Both the position numbers and the translations under genes were made by a program. A DNA stretch of 5,985 nt from NCBI GenBank assembly GCA_030426875.1, contig JAUHXI010000094.1:1-5985 (forward strand), written 5' to 3'. This document shows, one piece after another, positions 1 to 4,274 of the stretch (the stretch's first letter is position 1; each line of letters begins with the position of its first letter). The notes beneath the pieces were generated by a model that searched no databases, had not been told where the DNA came from, and saw only the letters and a program-made list of their open reading frames with translations. This DNA is from a bacterium. GTDB taxonomy: Bacteria; Patescibacteriota; Gracilibacteria; UM-FILTER-43-11.

Positions 1-40
1 CGATCTGCTCCGGGTCAACCTGCCACGACAAACCCCATCC

Positions 41-721
41 ATGAGCGAACCGAAAACGAAGAGAGATGTGAAACTGATGTCCAAGCACGGCTATGAATCC
101 GGTCGTCTGAACCTGCCGTTTGTGGGCATATGCACTTTCGGCAAATATCCCTATGTCGAGGATTGGGATACAATAGACGCAGATGTCGCGGTCCTCGGCG
201 CACCATTCGATTTCGGCTGCCAGTGGCGCTCGGGCGCGCGGATGGGGCCGCGGGCGATCCGCGAGGCGTCGACGCTCTTTTCCTTCGGCCATGCCGGTGC
301 CTATGACCACGAAGACGACGTGACCTACCTGGAGCCGGGCAAAGTCACCATCGTTGATCTTGGTGACGCCGATATCGTTCACACCGACACGACCACAAGC
401 CATGCAAATATCGAATTCGGCGTTCGCAAAATTCTGGCGGCCGGCGCACTGCCCGTGGTGCTGGGGGGCGACCACTCGATCAATATTCCCTGCATCAACG
501 CTTTTGACGATCAGGACCCGATCCACGTGGTGCAGATCGATGCGCATCTTGATTTCGTGGATGAGCGCCACGGCGTTCGCTATGGCCATGGCAACCCGAT
601 GCGCCGCGCGGCCGAGAAACCCTATGTCACCGGCCTGAGCCAGATCGGTATCCGCAATGTTTCGTCCACCGCAAAGAGCGGCTATGTGGATGCCCGCGCC
701 ATGGGATCGGACATTCAGCCC
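41..721 (+). pseudogene. Agmatinase/ureohydrolase, 3'-truncated (about the first 226 residues)
   Basis: Ureohydrolases hydrolyse agmatine, arginine or related guanidino compounds to urea plus an amine at a binuclear Mn2+ centre in the cytosol. Four of the usual metal ligands are visible: His145 in GGDHS, and Asp167, His169 and Asp171 in DAHLD. A GHGNPMRRA segment (182-190) matches the family's substrate-loop region, and IGIRNV follows at 202-207. The DARAMGSDI segment (217-225) is where the family normally continues into a helix and then to the DxDxxDP ligand pair; all of that is absent. Codon choice is GC-rich (many GCC, CGC, GGC), unlike everything after 725. Roseobacter-type alphaproteobacterial agmatinases look like this from memory, but I cannot confirm the lineage or tell agmatinase from guanidinobutyrase or other ureohydrolases without the missing part. 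Confidence 0.8.
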
Positions 722-1126
722 AATGACGATTTGGGTGCCGATGATGAAACCATGTACACCAAACAATTCGACAAACCCATTTTTGTCGAAAAATACCCGG
801 CGGAAGTGAAGGCCTTTTATATGAAACGAGATCCTGACAATCCCAATGTTGCGCTTTGTGCTGACCTTTTGGCCCCTGAGGGGTACGGCGAGGTGATTGG
901 AGGCAGTCAGCGTGAGGATGATTTGGAGGTTTTGATGGAGAGGATCAAAGAGCACGATTTAGACCCCAGTGTCTTTGATTGGTATTTGGATTTACGAAAA
1001 TACGGCTCCGTCCCCCATTCTGGTTTTGGCTACGGGCTGGAACGGATCACAGGCTGGATGTGCGGCACGCATCATATTCGGGAAACCATTCCATTCCCAC
1101 GGATGATCAATCGGTTGAAGCCATAA
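41..1126 (+). CDS. Chimeric ORF: agmatinase N-terminal part joined in frame to AsnRS C-terminal part
   Basis: One open frame of 361 codons. Residues 1 to about 226 read as an agmatinase/arginase-family ureohydrolase: early APFDFG and SGARMGPRAIR motifs, GGDHS at 142-146 and DAHLD at 167-171. From about residue 228 it reads as the C-terminal catalytic part of asparaginyl-tRNA synthetase: GEVIGGSQRED at 283-293, GFGYGLERITGW (class II motif 3) at 328-339, IPFPR at 350-354. The ureohydrolase lacks its last third, including the second metal-binding motif DxDxxDP. The synthetase lacks its N-terminal anticodon-binding OB domain and motifs 1 and 2. Neither activity is expected. GC falls from about 62% (541-720) to about 48% (721-900) at the join. 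No family I know has this architecture, so I read it as an artefact of assembly or amplification, or less likely a recombination product. ATG 41 has no clear ribosome binding site; ATG 77 is an alternative start. Confidence 0.85.
   Translation: MSEPKTKRDVKLMSKHGYESGRLNLPFVGICTFGKYPYVEDWDTIDADVAVLGAPFDFGCQWRSGARMGPRAIREASTLFSFGHAGAYDHEDDVTYLEPGKVTIVDLGDADIVHTDTTTSHANIEFGVRKILAAGALPVVLGGDHSINIPCINAFDDQDPIHVVQIDAHLDFVDERHGVRYGHGNPMRRAAEKPYVTGLSQIGIRNVSSTAKSGYVDARAMGSDIQPNDDLGADDETMYTKQFDKPIFVEKYPAEVKAFYMKRDPDNPNVALCADLLAPEGYGEVIGGSQREDDLEVLMERIKEHDLDPSVFDWYLDLRKYGSVPHSGFGYGLERITGWMCGTHHIRETIPFPRMINRLKP
713..730. other. Chimera junction between GC-rich ureohydrolase and lower-GC asnS DNA
   Basis: Protein homology changes within a few codons. 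Residues through Asp224-Ile225-Gln226 (up to 718) fit the ureohydrolase, while Asp229-Asp230-Leu231-Gly232 (from 725) fit AsnRS. Base composition changes at the same place. I see no transposase end, target duplication or recombination site at the join, which favours an artificial or illegitimate junction. Confidence 0.7.
722..1126 (+). pseudogene. asnS: Asparaginyl-tRNA synthetase, 5'-truncated (C-terminal about 133 residues)
   Basis: AsnRS charges tRNA-Asn with asparagine in the cytosol. The visible piece holds the DLGADDET segment (231-237 of the fused frame), FDKPIFVEKYP, an AFYMKR strand, GYGEVIGGSQRED, LDLRKYGSVPHSGFGYGLER (motif 3, with the ATP-contacting Arg335) and the terminal IPFPR. 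The HSGFG and PFPR pattern separates AsnRS from AspRS, whose C-terminus differs. A full AsnRS is around 430-460 residues, so roughly two thirds is missing at the 5' side. The stop TAA at 1124-1126 is followed by a terminator at 1296-1333. The GC level and codon use agree with the downstream femAB, yhhQ and nadK genes, so this is probably the true left edge of the downstream organism's DNA. Confidence 0.88.
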
Positions 1127-1140
1127 GTCAAGCCGGGTAT

Positions 1141-1275
1141 ATGGATGACATTCTACCGTTTTATATCGAAATCATCTCACCCCCCACTTGCTATATAGAA
1201 GCGGACTGTAGCGATCCGGACCTGACTACCTATCATGGACCATTCGAAGGAAAGTTGCGACGGTTCCTTGAGTAA
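1141..1275 (+). CDS. Possible 44-aa ORF between asnS and its terminator
   Basis: An ATG at 1141 opens a 44-residue acidic frame (starts MDDILPFYIEII, ends KLRRFLE) that stops 20 bases before the terminator stem. It has no Shine-Dalgarno sequence, no recognisable domain, and its frame stays open upstream into asnS, which weakens it. It may be a small protein or simply asnS 3' untranslated sequence. I keep it as a low-confidence candidate. Confidence 0.15.
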   Translation: MDDILPFYIEIISPPTCYIEADCSDPDLTTYHGPFEGKLRRFLE

Positions 1276-1295
1276 GGGAAGTTTGGAATGAAACT

Positions 1296-1333
1296 AAAAA
1301 AGCCCTCTCACAATTTGTAAGCAGGGCTTTTTT
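1296..1333. terminator. Bidirectional rho-independent terminator between asnS and the 78-aa gene
   Basis: AAAAAAGCCCT (1296-1306) and AGGGCTTTTTT (1323-1333) form a perfect 11-bp stem around a 16-base loop, with an inner ACA/TGT pairing. The GC core is GCCCT/AGGGC and the A and T runs flank it, so it gives a T tract in both directions. It lies between two convergent genes, as expected for a shared terminator. Confidence 0.88.
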
Positions 1334-1338
1334 AAAAT

Positions 1339-1575
1339 TTAGGCAGCTAAAAGTTGATTAAGTTGATCACTACGCCCTCCTCCTTCAGTAAAATTATCCA
1401 AATTTGCTAACATTAAACGTTTTAAAGCTTCACCTATATCCAAACCTCTTAGTCGATGATGAAGTTCTTTTCGAGCATCAATAACAGCAAATAATCTAGT
1501 GCGAGGATTAGCAATATCATCAACTAACTCAGCAATTCTCTCATAATTTACAGGCTCATTGACTTCGGGGGACAT
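1339..1575 (-). CDS. Hypothetical 78-aa protein next to the toxin-antitoxin pair
   Basis: I do not recognise this protein. It begins MSPEVNEPVNYERIAELV and ends DQLNQLLAA, and looks entirely helical and soluble, with an Arg-rich middle (NPRTRLFAVIDARKELHHRL, about residues 23-42) and a leucine-rich second half. There is no signal peptide or membrane segment. The start ATG at 1575 is the only in-frame one near the end and has no clear ribosome binding site, but a good promoter lies 30-57 bases upstream. The gene is AT-rich (a sampled line gives 35% GC), like the adjacent toxin and antitoxin and unlike femAB. It ends just before the shared terminator. It may belong to the same acquired segment; a role in the toxin-antitoxin system is only a guess from position. 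Confidence 0.65.
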   Translation of the reverse strand: MSPEVNEPVNYERIAELVDDIANPRTRLFAVIDARKELHHRLRGLDIGEALKRLMLANLDNFTEGGGRSDQLNQLLAA

Positions 1576-1604
1576 ATAGTTGTGGGTTAAAAACTTAAGA
1601 AACG

Positions 1605-1632
1605 ATTATAAACTAATTTCTTTAAAAATCAA
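1605..1632 (-). promoter_or_regulatory. Promoter for the 78-aa hypothetical gene
   Basis: Read on the minus strand: TTGATT (1627-1632), a 16-base spacer, then a perfect TATAAT (1605-1610). Transcription would begin near 1598, giving a leader of about 23 bases before the ATG at 1575. It suggests this gene is transcribed independently of the toxin upstream. Confidence 0.5.
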
Positions 1633-1653
1633 AATTTTTTTGAGACTATAGAT

Positions 1654-1944
1654 TCACTTATAAACCTTACCCTTACCGCTATGACCACCAATGTTAAGAA
1701 TATTTAAAATTCTGACCTCATTTTCATCATACTCCCAAATGATCCGTAAATCGCCATTCACCCACGAAGCATTTGCCTCACCATGGAGAAGTGTATCTAC
1801 TTTATGTGACCTTAAGCTCGGGTAAAAAGGATCGTGCCTAAGCAAGTTTAAGGCTTTTTTTATTTGCCCTCCCAATTCTGGATTTTTTTTCACTAACTTT
1901 TCAGAGCGTTTTTTAAAAAGCTCAAGAAAAACTAAATAATACAT
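1654..1944 (-). CDS. Type II toxin, RelE/YafQ-like mRNA interferase
   Basis: This 96-residue protein fits the RelE/ParE superfamily, closest in appearance to the YafQ/RelE group. These are small ribosome-dependent mRNA endonucleases blocked by the antitoxin encoded just upstream. Visible family features are a basic N-terminal helical half (KKRSEKLVKK), LLRHDPFYPSLRSHKV (35-49), a WVNGDLRIIWEYDENEV strand region (61-77) with Arg67, and a C-terminal NIGGHSGKGKVY (84-95) with His88 in the position of the YafQ catalytic His. It starts at ATG 1944, 10 bases after the antitoxin stop, with no Shine-Dalgarno sequence, so translational coupling is likely. It ends in TGA, consistent with TGA being a stop in this organism. 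Length is normal for the family and nothing is truncated. Family membership is well supported; the exact cleavage target is not readable. Confidence 0.85.
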   Translation of the reverse strand: MYYLVFLELFKKRSEKLVKKNPELGGQIKKALNLLRHDPFYPSLRSHKVDTLLHGEANASWVNGDLRIIWEYDENEVRILNILNIGGHSGKGKVYK

Positions 1945-1954
1945 AAAAGAATTT

Positions 1955-2215
1955 TTAAAGGAAGTCTAAATCAATTTCTTGATCGGGAGCGACAACCTTA
2001 TAAATCTTTCCTTGCTTAAGAGCTTTTTTACCCTCTGCAATAAGCTTTTCCTCTTCAGGAGTTGCTTGGCGCCTAGGCAAAACCCGTAAATCTAAATAAT
2101 ATTTAGAAATGATCATCTTAATGATCTCGGCATCATCTAAAAGAGGATAAAAAGCTTTGATTTCAGCAAGAATTCGAGCCAATTCAGGAGTTTTTGTCAA
2201 ACGAATGGTAGACAT
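1955..2215 (-). CDS. Type II antitoxin, ribbon-helix-helix-like, partner of the downstream toxin
   Basis: This 86-residue protein is encoded directly before the toxin, the usual antitoxin-first order. Residues 2-7 (STIRLT) could form the DNA-binding beta strand, and 10-24 and 27-40 (PELARILAEIKAFYP and DDAEIIKMIISKYY) two helices, as in a ribbon-helix-helix or MetJ/Arc-like DNA-binding domain. The charged second half (ATPEEEKLIAEGKKALKQGK, then an acidic QEIDLDFL tail) would be the flexible toxin-wrapping segment. By family rule the antitoxin neutralises the toxin and represses its own operon. The promoter at 2244-2272 is overlapped by an inverted repeat that suits such autoregulation. I assign the antitoxin role mainly from gene order and the fold pattern; the sequence is not one whose exact family I can name. 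Confidence 0.75.
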   Translation of the reverse strand: MSTIRLTKTPELARILAEIKAFYPLLDDAEIIKMIISKYYLDLRVLPRRQATPEEEKLIAEGKKALKQGKIYKVVAPDQEIDLDFL

Positions 2216-2240
2216 AATATGACTTTATTAAACATACACT

Positions 2241-2263
2241 GTCATTATAAAGCATTCAATGAC
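2241..2263. promoter_or_regulatory. Likely operator: GTCATT/AATGAC inverted repeat over the -10 box
   Basis: GTCATT (2241-2246) and AATGAC (2258-2263) are perfect inverted arms with an 11-base spacer. They cover the -10 element and part of the spacer of the antitoxin promoter, the usual place for antitoxin or toxin-antitoxin complex binding. The operator role is inferred from position. Confidence 0.45.
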
Positions 2264-2272
2264 ATTTTTCAA
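2244..2272 (-). promoter_or_regulatory. Promoter of the antitoxin-toxin operon
   Basis: On the minus strand: TTGAAA (2267-2272), a 17-base spacer and a perfect TATAAT (2244-2249). Five of six -35 bases match consensus. Transcription would start near 2237, about 22 bases before the antitoxin ATG at 2215. The leader has no recognisable Shine-Dalgarno sequence. Confidence 0.7.
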
Positions 2273-2278
2273 CCAAAA

Positions 2279-2333
2279 AAAGCATTCACTGCAAAAAGAC
2301 GTGAATATTTGTATTTTAAGCACCCTATTCACT
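2279..2333. repeat. Second inverted repeat and ATTCA half-sites upstream of the TA promoter
   Basis: ATTCAC (2284-2289) and GTGAAT (2301-2306) form another 6-base inverted repeat with an 11-base spacer, the same geometry as the element over the -10 box. The 10-base AAAGCATTCA occurs at 2249-2258 and again at 2279-2288, exactly 30 bases apart (about three helical turns), and ATTCACT recurs at 2327-2333. These may be additional repressor half-sites, but the stretch is AT-rich and chance cannot be excluded. Confidence 0.35.
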
Positions 2334-2422
2334 AAATCTTGAGAGTGCGCATACCGATTTTACTTTTAAGATCCATATTCCTGCCTTAAATTTAAAAATC
2401 AAGTAAGATTCCCGTAACAAGT

Positions 2423-2466
2423 ATTCCGCTGCGCGAAACCCTTCGGTGACTCGGGCGAGAATGACG
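2423..2466. repeat. GC-rich imperfect palindrome, REP-like dispersed repeat candidate
   Basis: This short GC-rich patch sits in otherwise AT-rich intergenic DNA just downstream of femAB. ATTCCGC (2423-2429) pairs with GCGAGAAT (2455-2462) with one bulged A, and CGAA-ACCC-TTCG (2434-2445) forms an inner hairpin. The minus-strand form starts CGTCATTCTCGC, which resembles the CGTCATTC-type intergenic palindromes scattered through many bacterial genomes. It has no T tract, so it is a poor rho-independent terminator, but it could still protect or end the femAB transcript. Confidence 0.45.
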
Positions 2467-2478
2467 AGGGAGGGGCGC

Positions 2479-3447
2479 TTAACCCAACTTTTTTCTCATT
2501 CTATAAACCCAATACCAAAACGGGCGTAGCACCATCTCTTGCGCTTGAGGGTAATCCACCACTTGACCCCCAAATTTCTTTTTAAAGGACGTCACACCTG
2601 CCCAGGCATGATTCTTAGCGCCTTCAGGAGCGATTCCCAAAAAATCATAGTGCTTGCAGCCTCGCTTTTTACCCTCCACAATCGCCTGCCATTGAATCAA
2701 ATACGGCGCCATGAATTTGCGGTACGCGTGATCCGAGGCTCCATAATAGTAAATCGCCATGTCATCCACATACACAAAAATCCCACCCGCAATGACCTTG
2801 CCTTGGTGGCTAGCCAGTAGAAGTTGAGCTTTATCACCAAGCGCTTTTAACATCTTTTCATAATAAGACTTAGGATGAATACCGAACCCATCTCGCCCAC
2901 CCGTCTTTTCTAGAATGCTGTGAAAAGAAGTCACATCCTGACTCACTTTGACGTCGATCTCGTGCTTGCGAGCGATTTTGATGTTGTAGCGCCCCTTGGG
3001 CTTCATCTGTTTTAAAATATCATCTTCAGCCTGAGTGAGATCGATGAGAAGAGAGGTTTGGGGATGATGATCACTTGAGGTGGCGGTAAGCGGTAAGCGA
3101 CTAGCGGTGAGCAATTTGTAGGGGGACATTCGGATGAAAACGGCTCCTTCTTTTTTCCCCAATACTTTTATTTCTTGCAGGATTTTTTGCATTGAGTCTT
3201 CATTCTCAAAAAGAGGGCCTCGTGGAACCTCCAGCCAACACAGATTAAAAGGCAGTGGGTGCCAGATCACCAAGGCTTGACCGCCCTCAACATCGAGCAT
3301 CCATACCTTGCGCCCAATGGATTGTTGGAAGGTGGCCCAAAGAGGGTTTTGCCAAAGATTTTGATGATTTGCGCTAACCAATTGTTCCATATTTACATTA
3401 TAACGCACAGGTATGTCGAAGGCGAGAAAAGGTTTCCTCACCTTCAA
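2479..3447 (-). CDS. FemAB-family peptidoglycan bridge aminoacyltransferase
   Basis: FemA/FemB/FemX-type enzymes move an amino acid from aminoacyl-tRNA onto the peptidoglycan precursor stem peptide at the inner face of the membrane. The 322-residue protein shows the family's tandem GNAT layout: LWQNPLWATFQQSIGRKVW (31-49), GAVFIRMSPY (101-110), QTSLLIDLTQAEDDILKQM then KPKGRYNIKIARKH (130-162), KTGGRDGFGIHPKSYYEKML (181-200), GGIFVYVDDMAIYYYGASD (221-239), PYLIQWQAIVEGKKRG (248-263) and HYDFLGIAPEG (266-276), ending in an aromatic and basic tail. Forms like this are common in Patescibacteria; the amino acid added cannot be read. The long start is a TTG at 3447 preceded at 6 bases by AGGTGA (3454-3459). 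An ATG at 3390 gives 303 residues, fits the family N-terminus better, and would leave an upstream TATAAT 7 bases away. Residues 113-122 are encoded by a heptanucleotide repeat. The gene is divergent from yhhQ. Confidence 0.85.
   Translation of the reverse strand: MKVRKPFLAFDIPVRYNVNMEQLVSANHQNLWQNPLWATFQQSIGRKVWMLDVEGGQALVIWHPLPFNLCWLEVPRGPLFENEDSMQKILQEIKVLGKKEGAVFIRMSPYKLLTASRLPLTATSSDHHPQTSLLIDLTQAEDDILKQMKPKGRYNIKIARKHEIDVKVSQDVTSFHSILEKTGGRDGFGIHPKSYYEKMLKALGDKAQLLLASHQGKVIAGGIFVYVDDMAIYYYGASDHAYRKFMAPYLIQWQAIVEGKKRGCKHYDFLGIAPEGAKNHAWAGVTSFKKKFGGQVVDYPQAQEMVLRPFWYWVYRMRKKLG
3083..3110. repeat. Heptanucleotide tandem repeat (GCGGTAA-type, 4 units) inside femAB
   Basis: Four 7-base units follow one another on the + strand: GCGGTAA, GCGGTAA, GCGACTA, GCGGTGA. 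On the coding strand they encode the segment LTASRLPLTA (residues 113-122) in the linker between the RMSPY strand and the LLIDLT strand, a variable loop in this family. A gain or loss of one unit would shift the frame; only steps of three units (21 bases) are neutral. Confidence 0.75.
3397..3402 (-). promoter_or_regulatory. TATAAT box immediately before the alternative femAB ATG
   Basis: A perfect TATAAT on the minus strand ends 6 bases before ATG 3390, so a transcript from it would be nearly leaderless. No good -35 is seen at the normal distance. It bears on start choice for femAB: if this box is used, the upstream TTG at 3447 is not the start. Confidence 0.3.
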
Positions 3448-3460
3448 ATTTAATCACCTG

Positions 3461-3489
3461 TTGTTAATTATTGGCCTAACAGATAAACT
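3461..3489 (+). promoter_or_regulatory. Promoter for the queuosine precursor transporter gene
   Basis: TTGTTA (3461-3466), a 17-base spacer and TAAACT (3484-3489) precede the ATG at 3517. Transcription would start near 3496. The leader before the ATG (ATTAAAGCCC) has no convincing Shine-Dalgarno sequence. Confidence 0.45.
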
Positions 3490-3516
3490 GATCACAAAAA
3501 TTCTAAATTAAAGCCC

Positions 3517-4200
3517 ATGCTCCTTCAAATCCTCTTCTGGATCATCCTCATCACCACCTTCACCCTTTTCGGTTCCTGGTATGTACGCAAATACAACAGT
3601 CCTGATGCGTTGATTGGGCTCTATGTTTCCTTTGTGCTGATCAGCAATATCATCGCCTACAAAATTGTCGCGTTTGATCTGGGTTTTGCTACCTTTTATT
3701 CGGACTCAGCCACCTTGGTTTTTTCGGTCACTTTTTTACTTACGGACATTGTGAACGAAAAATTTGGTCGAAAAGAGGTTCAAAAAATGATTTTGATTGC
3801 CTTTTTAACCCAAGTCGCCGTGGCCCTTTTTGTGTGGTTGGCTTTGATCATGCCGGCTGCTCCTTTTTGGGACGGGGATAAAGAATTTTCTAAATTATTA
3901 GGACTGACCCCCCGCATCATGTTGGCTAGTTGGGTGGCTTTTTTGATTGGAGAAAATCTTGATGCTTATCTGTTTGCCTGGTTCAAGAAAAAAACCAAGG
4001 GTAAGTATTTATGGATGAGAAATGCACTCAGCTCCCTCCCCTCTATGGCAGTGGACACCAGTATTTTTGTTGTCATTGCCTTTGCTGGATTACAACCATT
4101 GTGGTCGCTCATTATTGGCACCTTGGTTGTAAAATGGTTGGTGGGCGTGGTAAATATCCCTTTCATGTACCTCAATCGCTGGGTGATGGGGAAGGCTTAG
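3517..4200 (+). CDS. yhhQ: Queuosine precursor transporter, YhhQ (VUT/DUF165) family
   Basis: This integral membrane protein imports queuosine precursors such as preQ0 or preQ1 (or queuine in some lineages), used to modify the wobble base of GUN-anticodon tRNAs. At 227 residues it has normal family length. About six hydrophobic segments are visible, near 1-20, 31-51, 64-77, 90-113, 132-155 and 180-220 (the last probably two helices). Family motifs are FLLTDIVNEKFGR (73-85, the conserved TD..NE..G pattern), WMRNALSSLPSMAVDTSIF (166-184, with the conserved Ser and Asp-Thr) and KWLVGVVNIPFMYL (206-219). There is no tgt or que gene in the window, so what the cell does with the precursor cannot be seen. 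The gene is divergent from femAB, convergent with nadK, and probably transcribed alone. Family assignment is firm; the exact substrate is inferred. Confidence 0.88.
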   Translation: MLLQILFWIILITTFTLFGSWYVRKYNSPDALIGLYVSFVLISNIIAYKIVAFDLGFATFYSDSATLVFSVTFLLTDIVNEKFGRKEVQKMILIAFLTQVAVALFVWLALIMPAAPFWDGDKEFSKLLGLTPRIMLASWVAFLIGENLDAYLFAWFKKKTKGKYLWMRNALSSLPSMAVDTSIFVVIAFAGLQPLWSLIIGTLVVKWLVGVVNIPFMYLNRWVMGKA

Positions 4201-4208
4201 TGAAGGGT

Positions 4209-4233
4209 GAGTGATGAGTGATGAGTGATGAGT
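4209..4233. repeat. Heptanucleotide tandem repeat GAGTGAT, 3.6 perfect units
   Basis: Three perfect GAGTGAT units plus GAGT run from 4209 to 4233, starting 8 bases after the yhhQ stop. The unit can be aligned with the GCGGTGA unit in femAB through a shared GTGA core. It lies in the 74-base gap between convergent yhhQ and nadK. Confidence 0.8.
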
Positions 4234-4245
4234 AAAAATTTTTAC
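4232..4245. repeat. Perfect 14-bp AT palindrome GTAAAAATTTTTAC between convergent genes
   Basis: This follows directly on the heptanucleotide repeat. As a hairpin it would be weak (A/T pairs with almost no loop), so I do not call it a terminator. It could still contribute to transcript ending for yhhQ or nadK, which have no other visible terminator. Confidence 0.4.
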
Positions 4246-4274
4246 CATTGCTAAAAATAGAAAAACTGACCACT

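Noticed and set aside
15..206. Minus-strand 63-codon ORF over the start of the ureohydrolase
   Set aside because: Antisense shadow of a well-supported coding frame in GC-rich DNA; Arg-rich composition with no recognisable family.
354..638. 94-codon + strand ORF within the ureohydrolase
   Set aside because: Alternative frame of a conserved gene; Trp, Cys and Arg-rich, no motif.
41..1126. A genuine new bifunctional agmatinase/tRNA synthetase enzyme
   Set aside because: Each half lacks essential catalytic parts and base composition changes exactly at the join, so no function can be claimed.
2539..2820. 93-codon + strand ORF opposite femAB
   Set aside because: Antisense shadow; the minus-strand frame carries clear FemAB motifs across this stretch.
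3966..4214. Two ORFs overlapping the yhhQ 3' end (one on each strand)
   Set aside because: Both are shadows of the YhhQ frame, which keeps family motifs through to its stop.
4209..4233. CRISPR-like array
   Set aside because: Units are 7 bases with no spacers; it is a simple tandem repeat.
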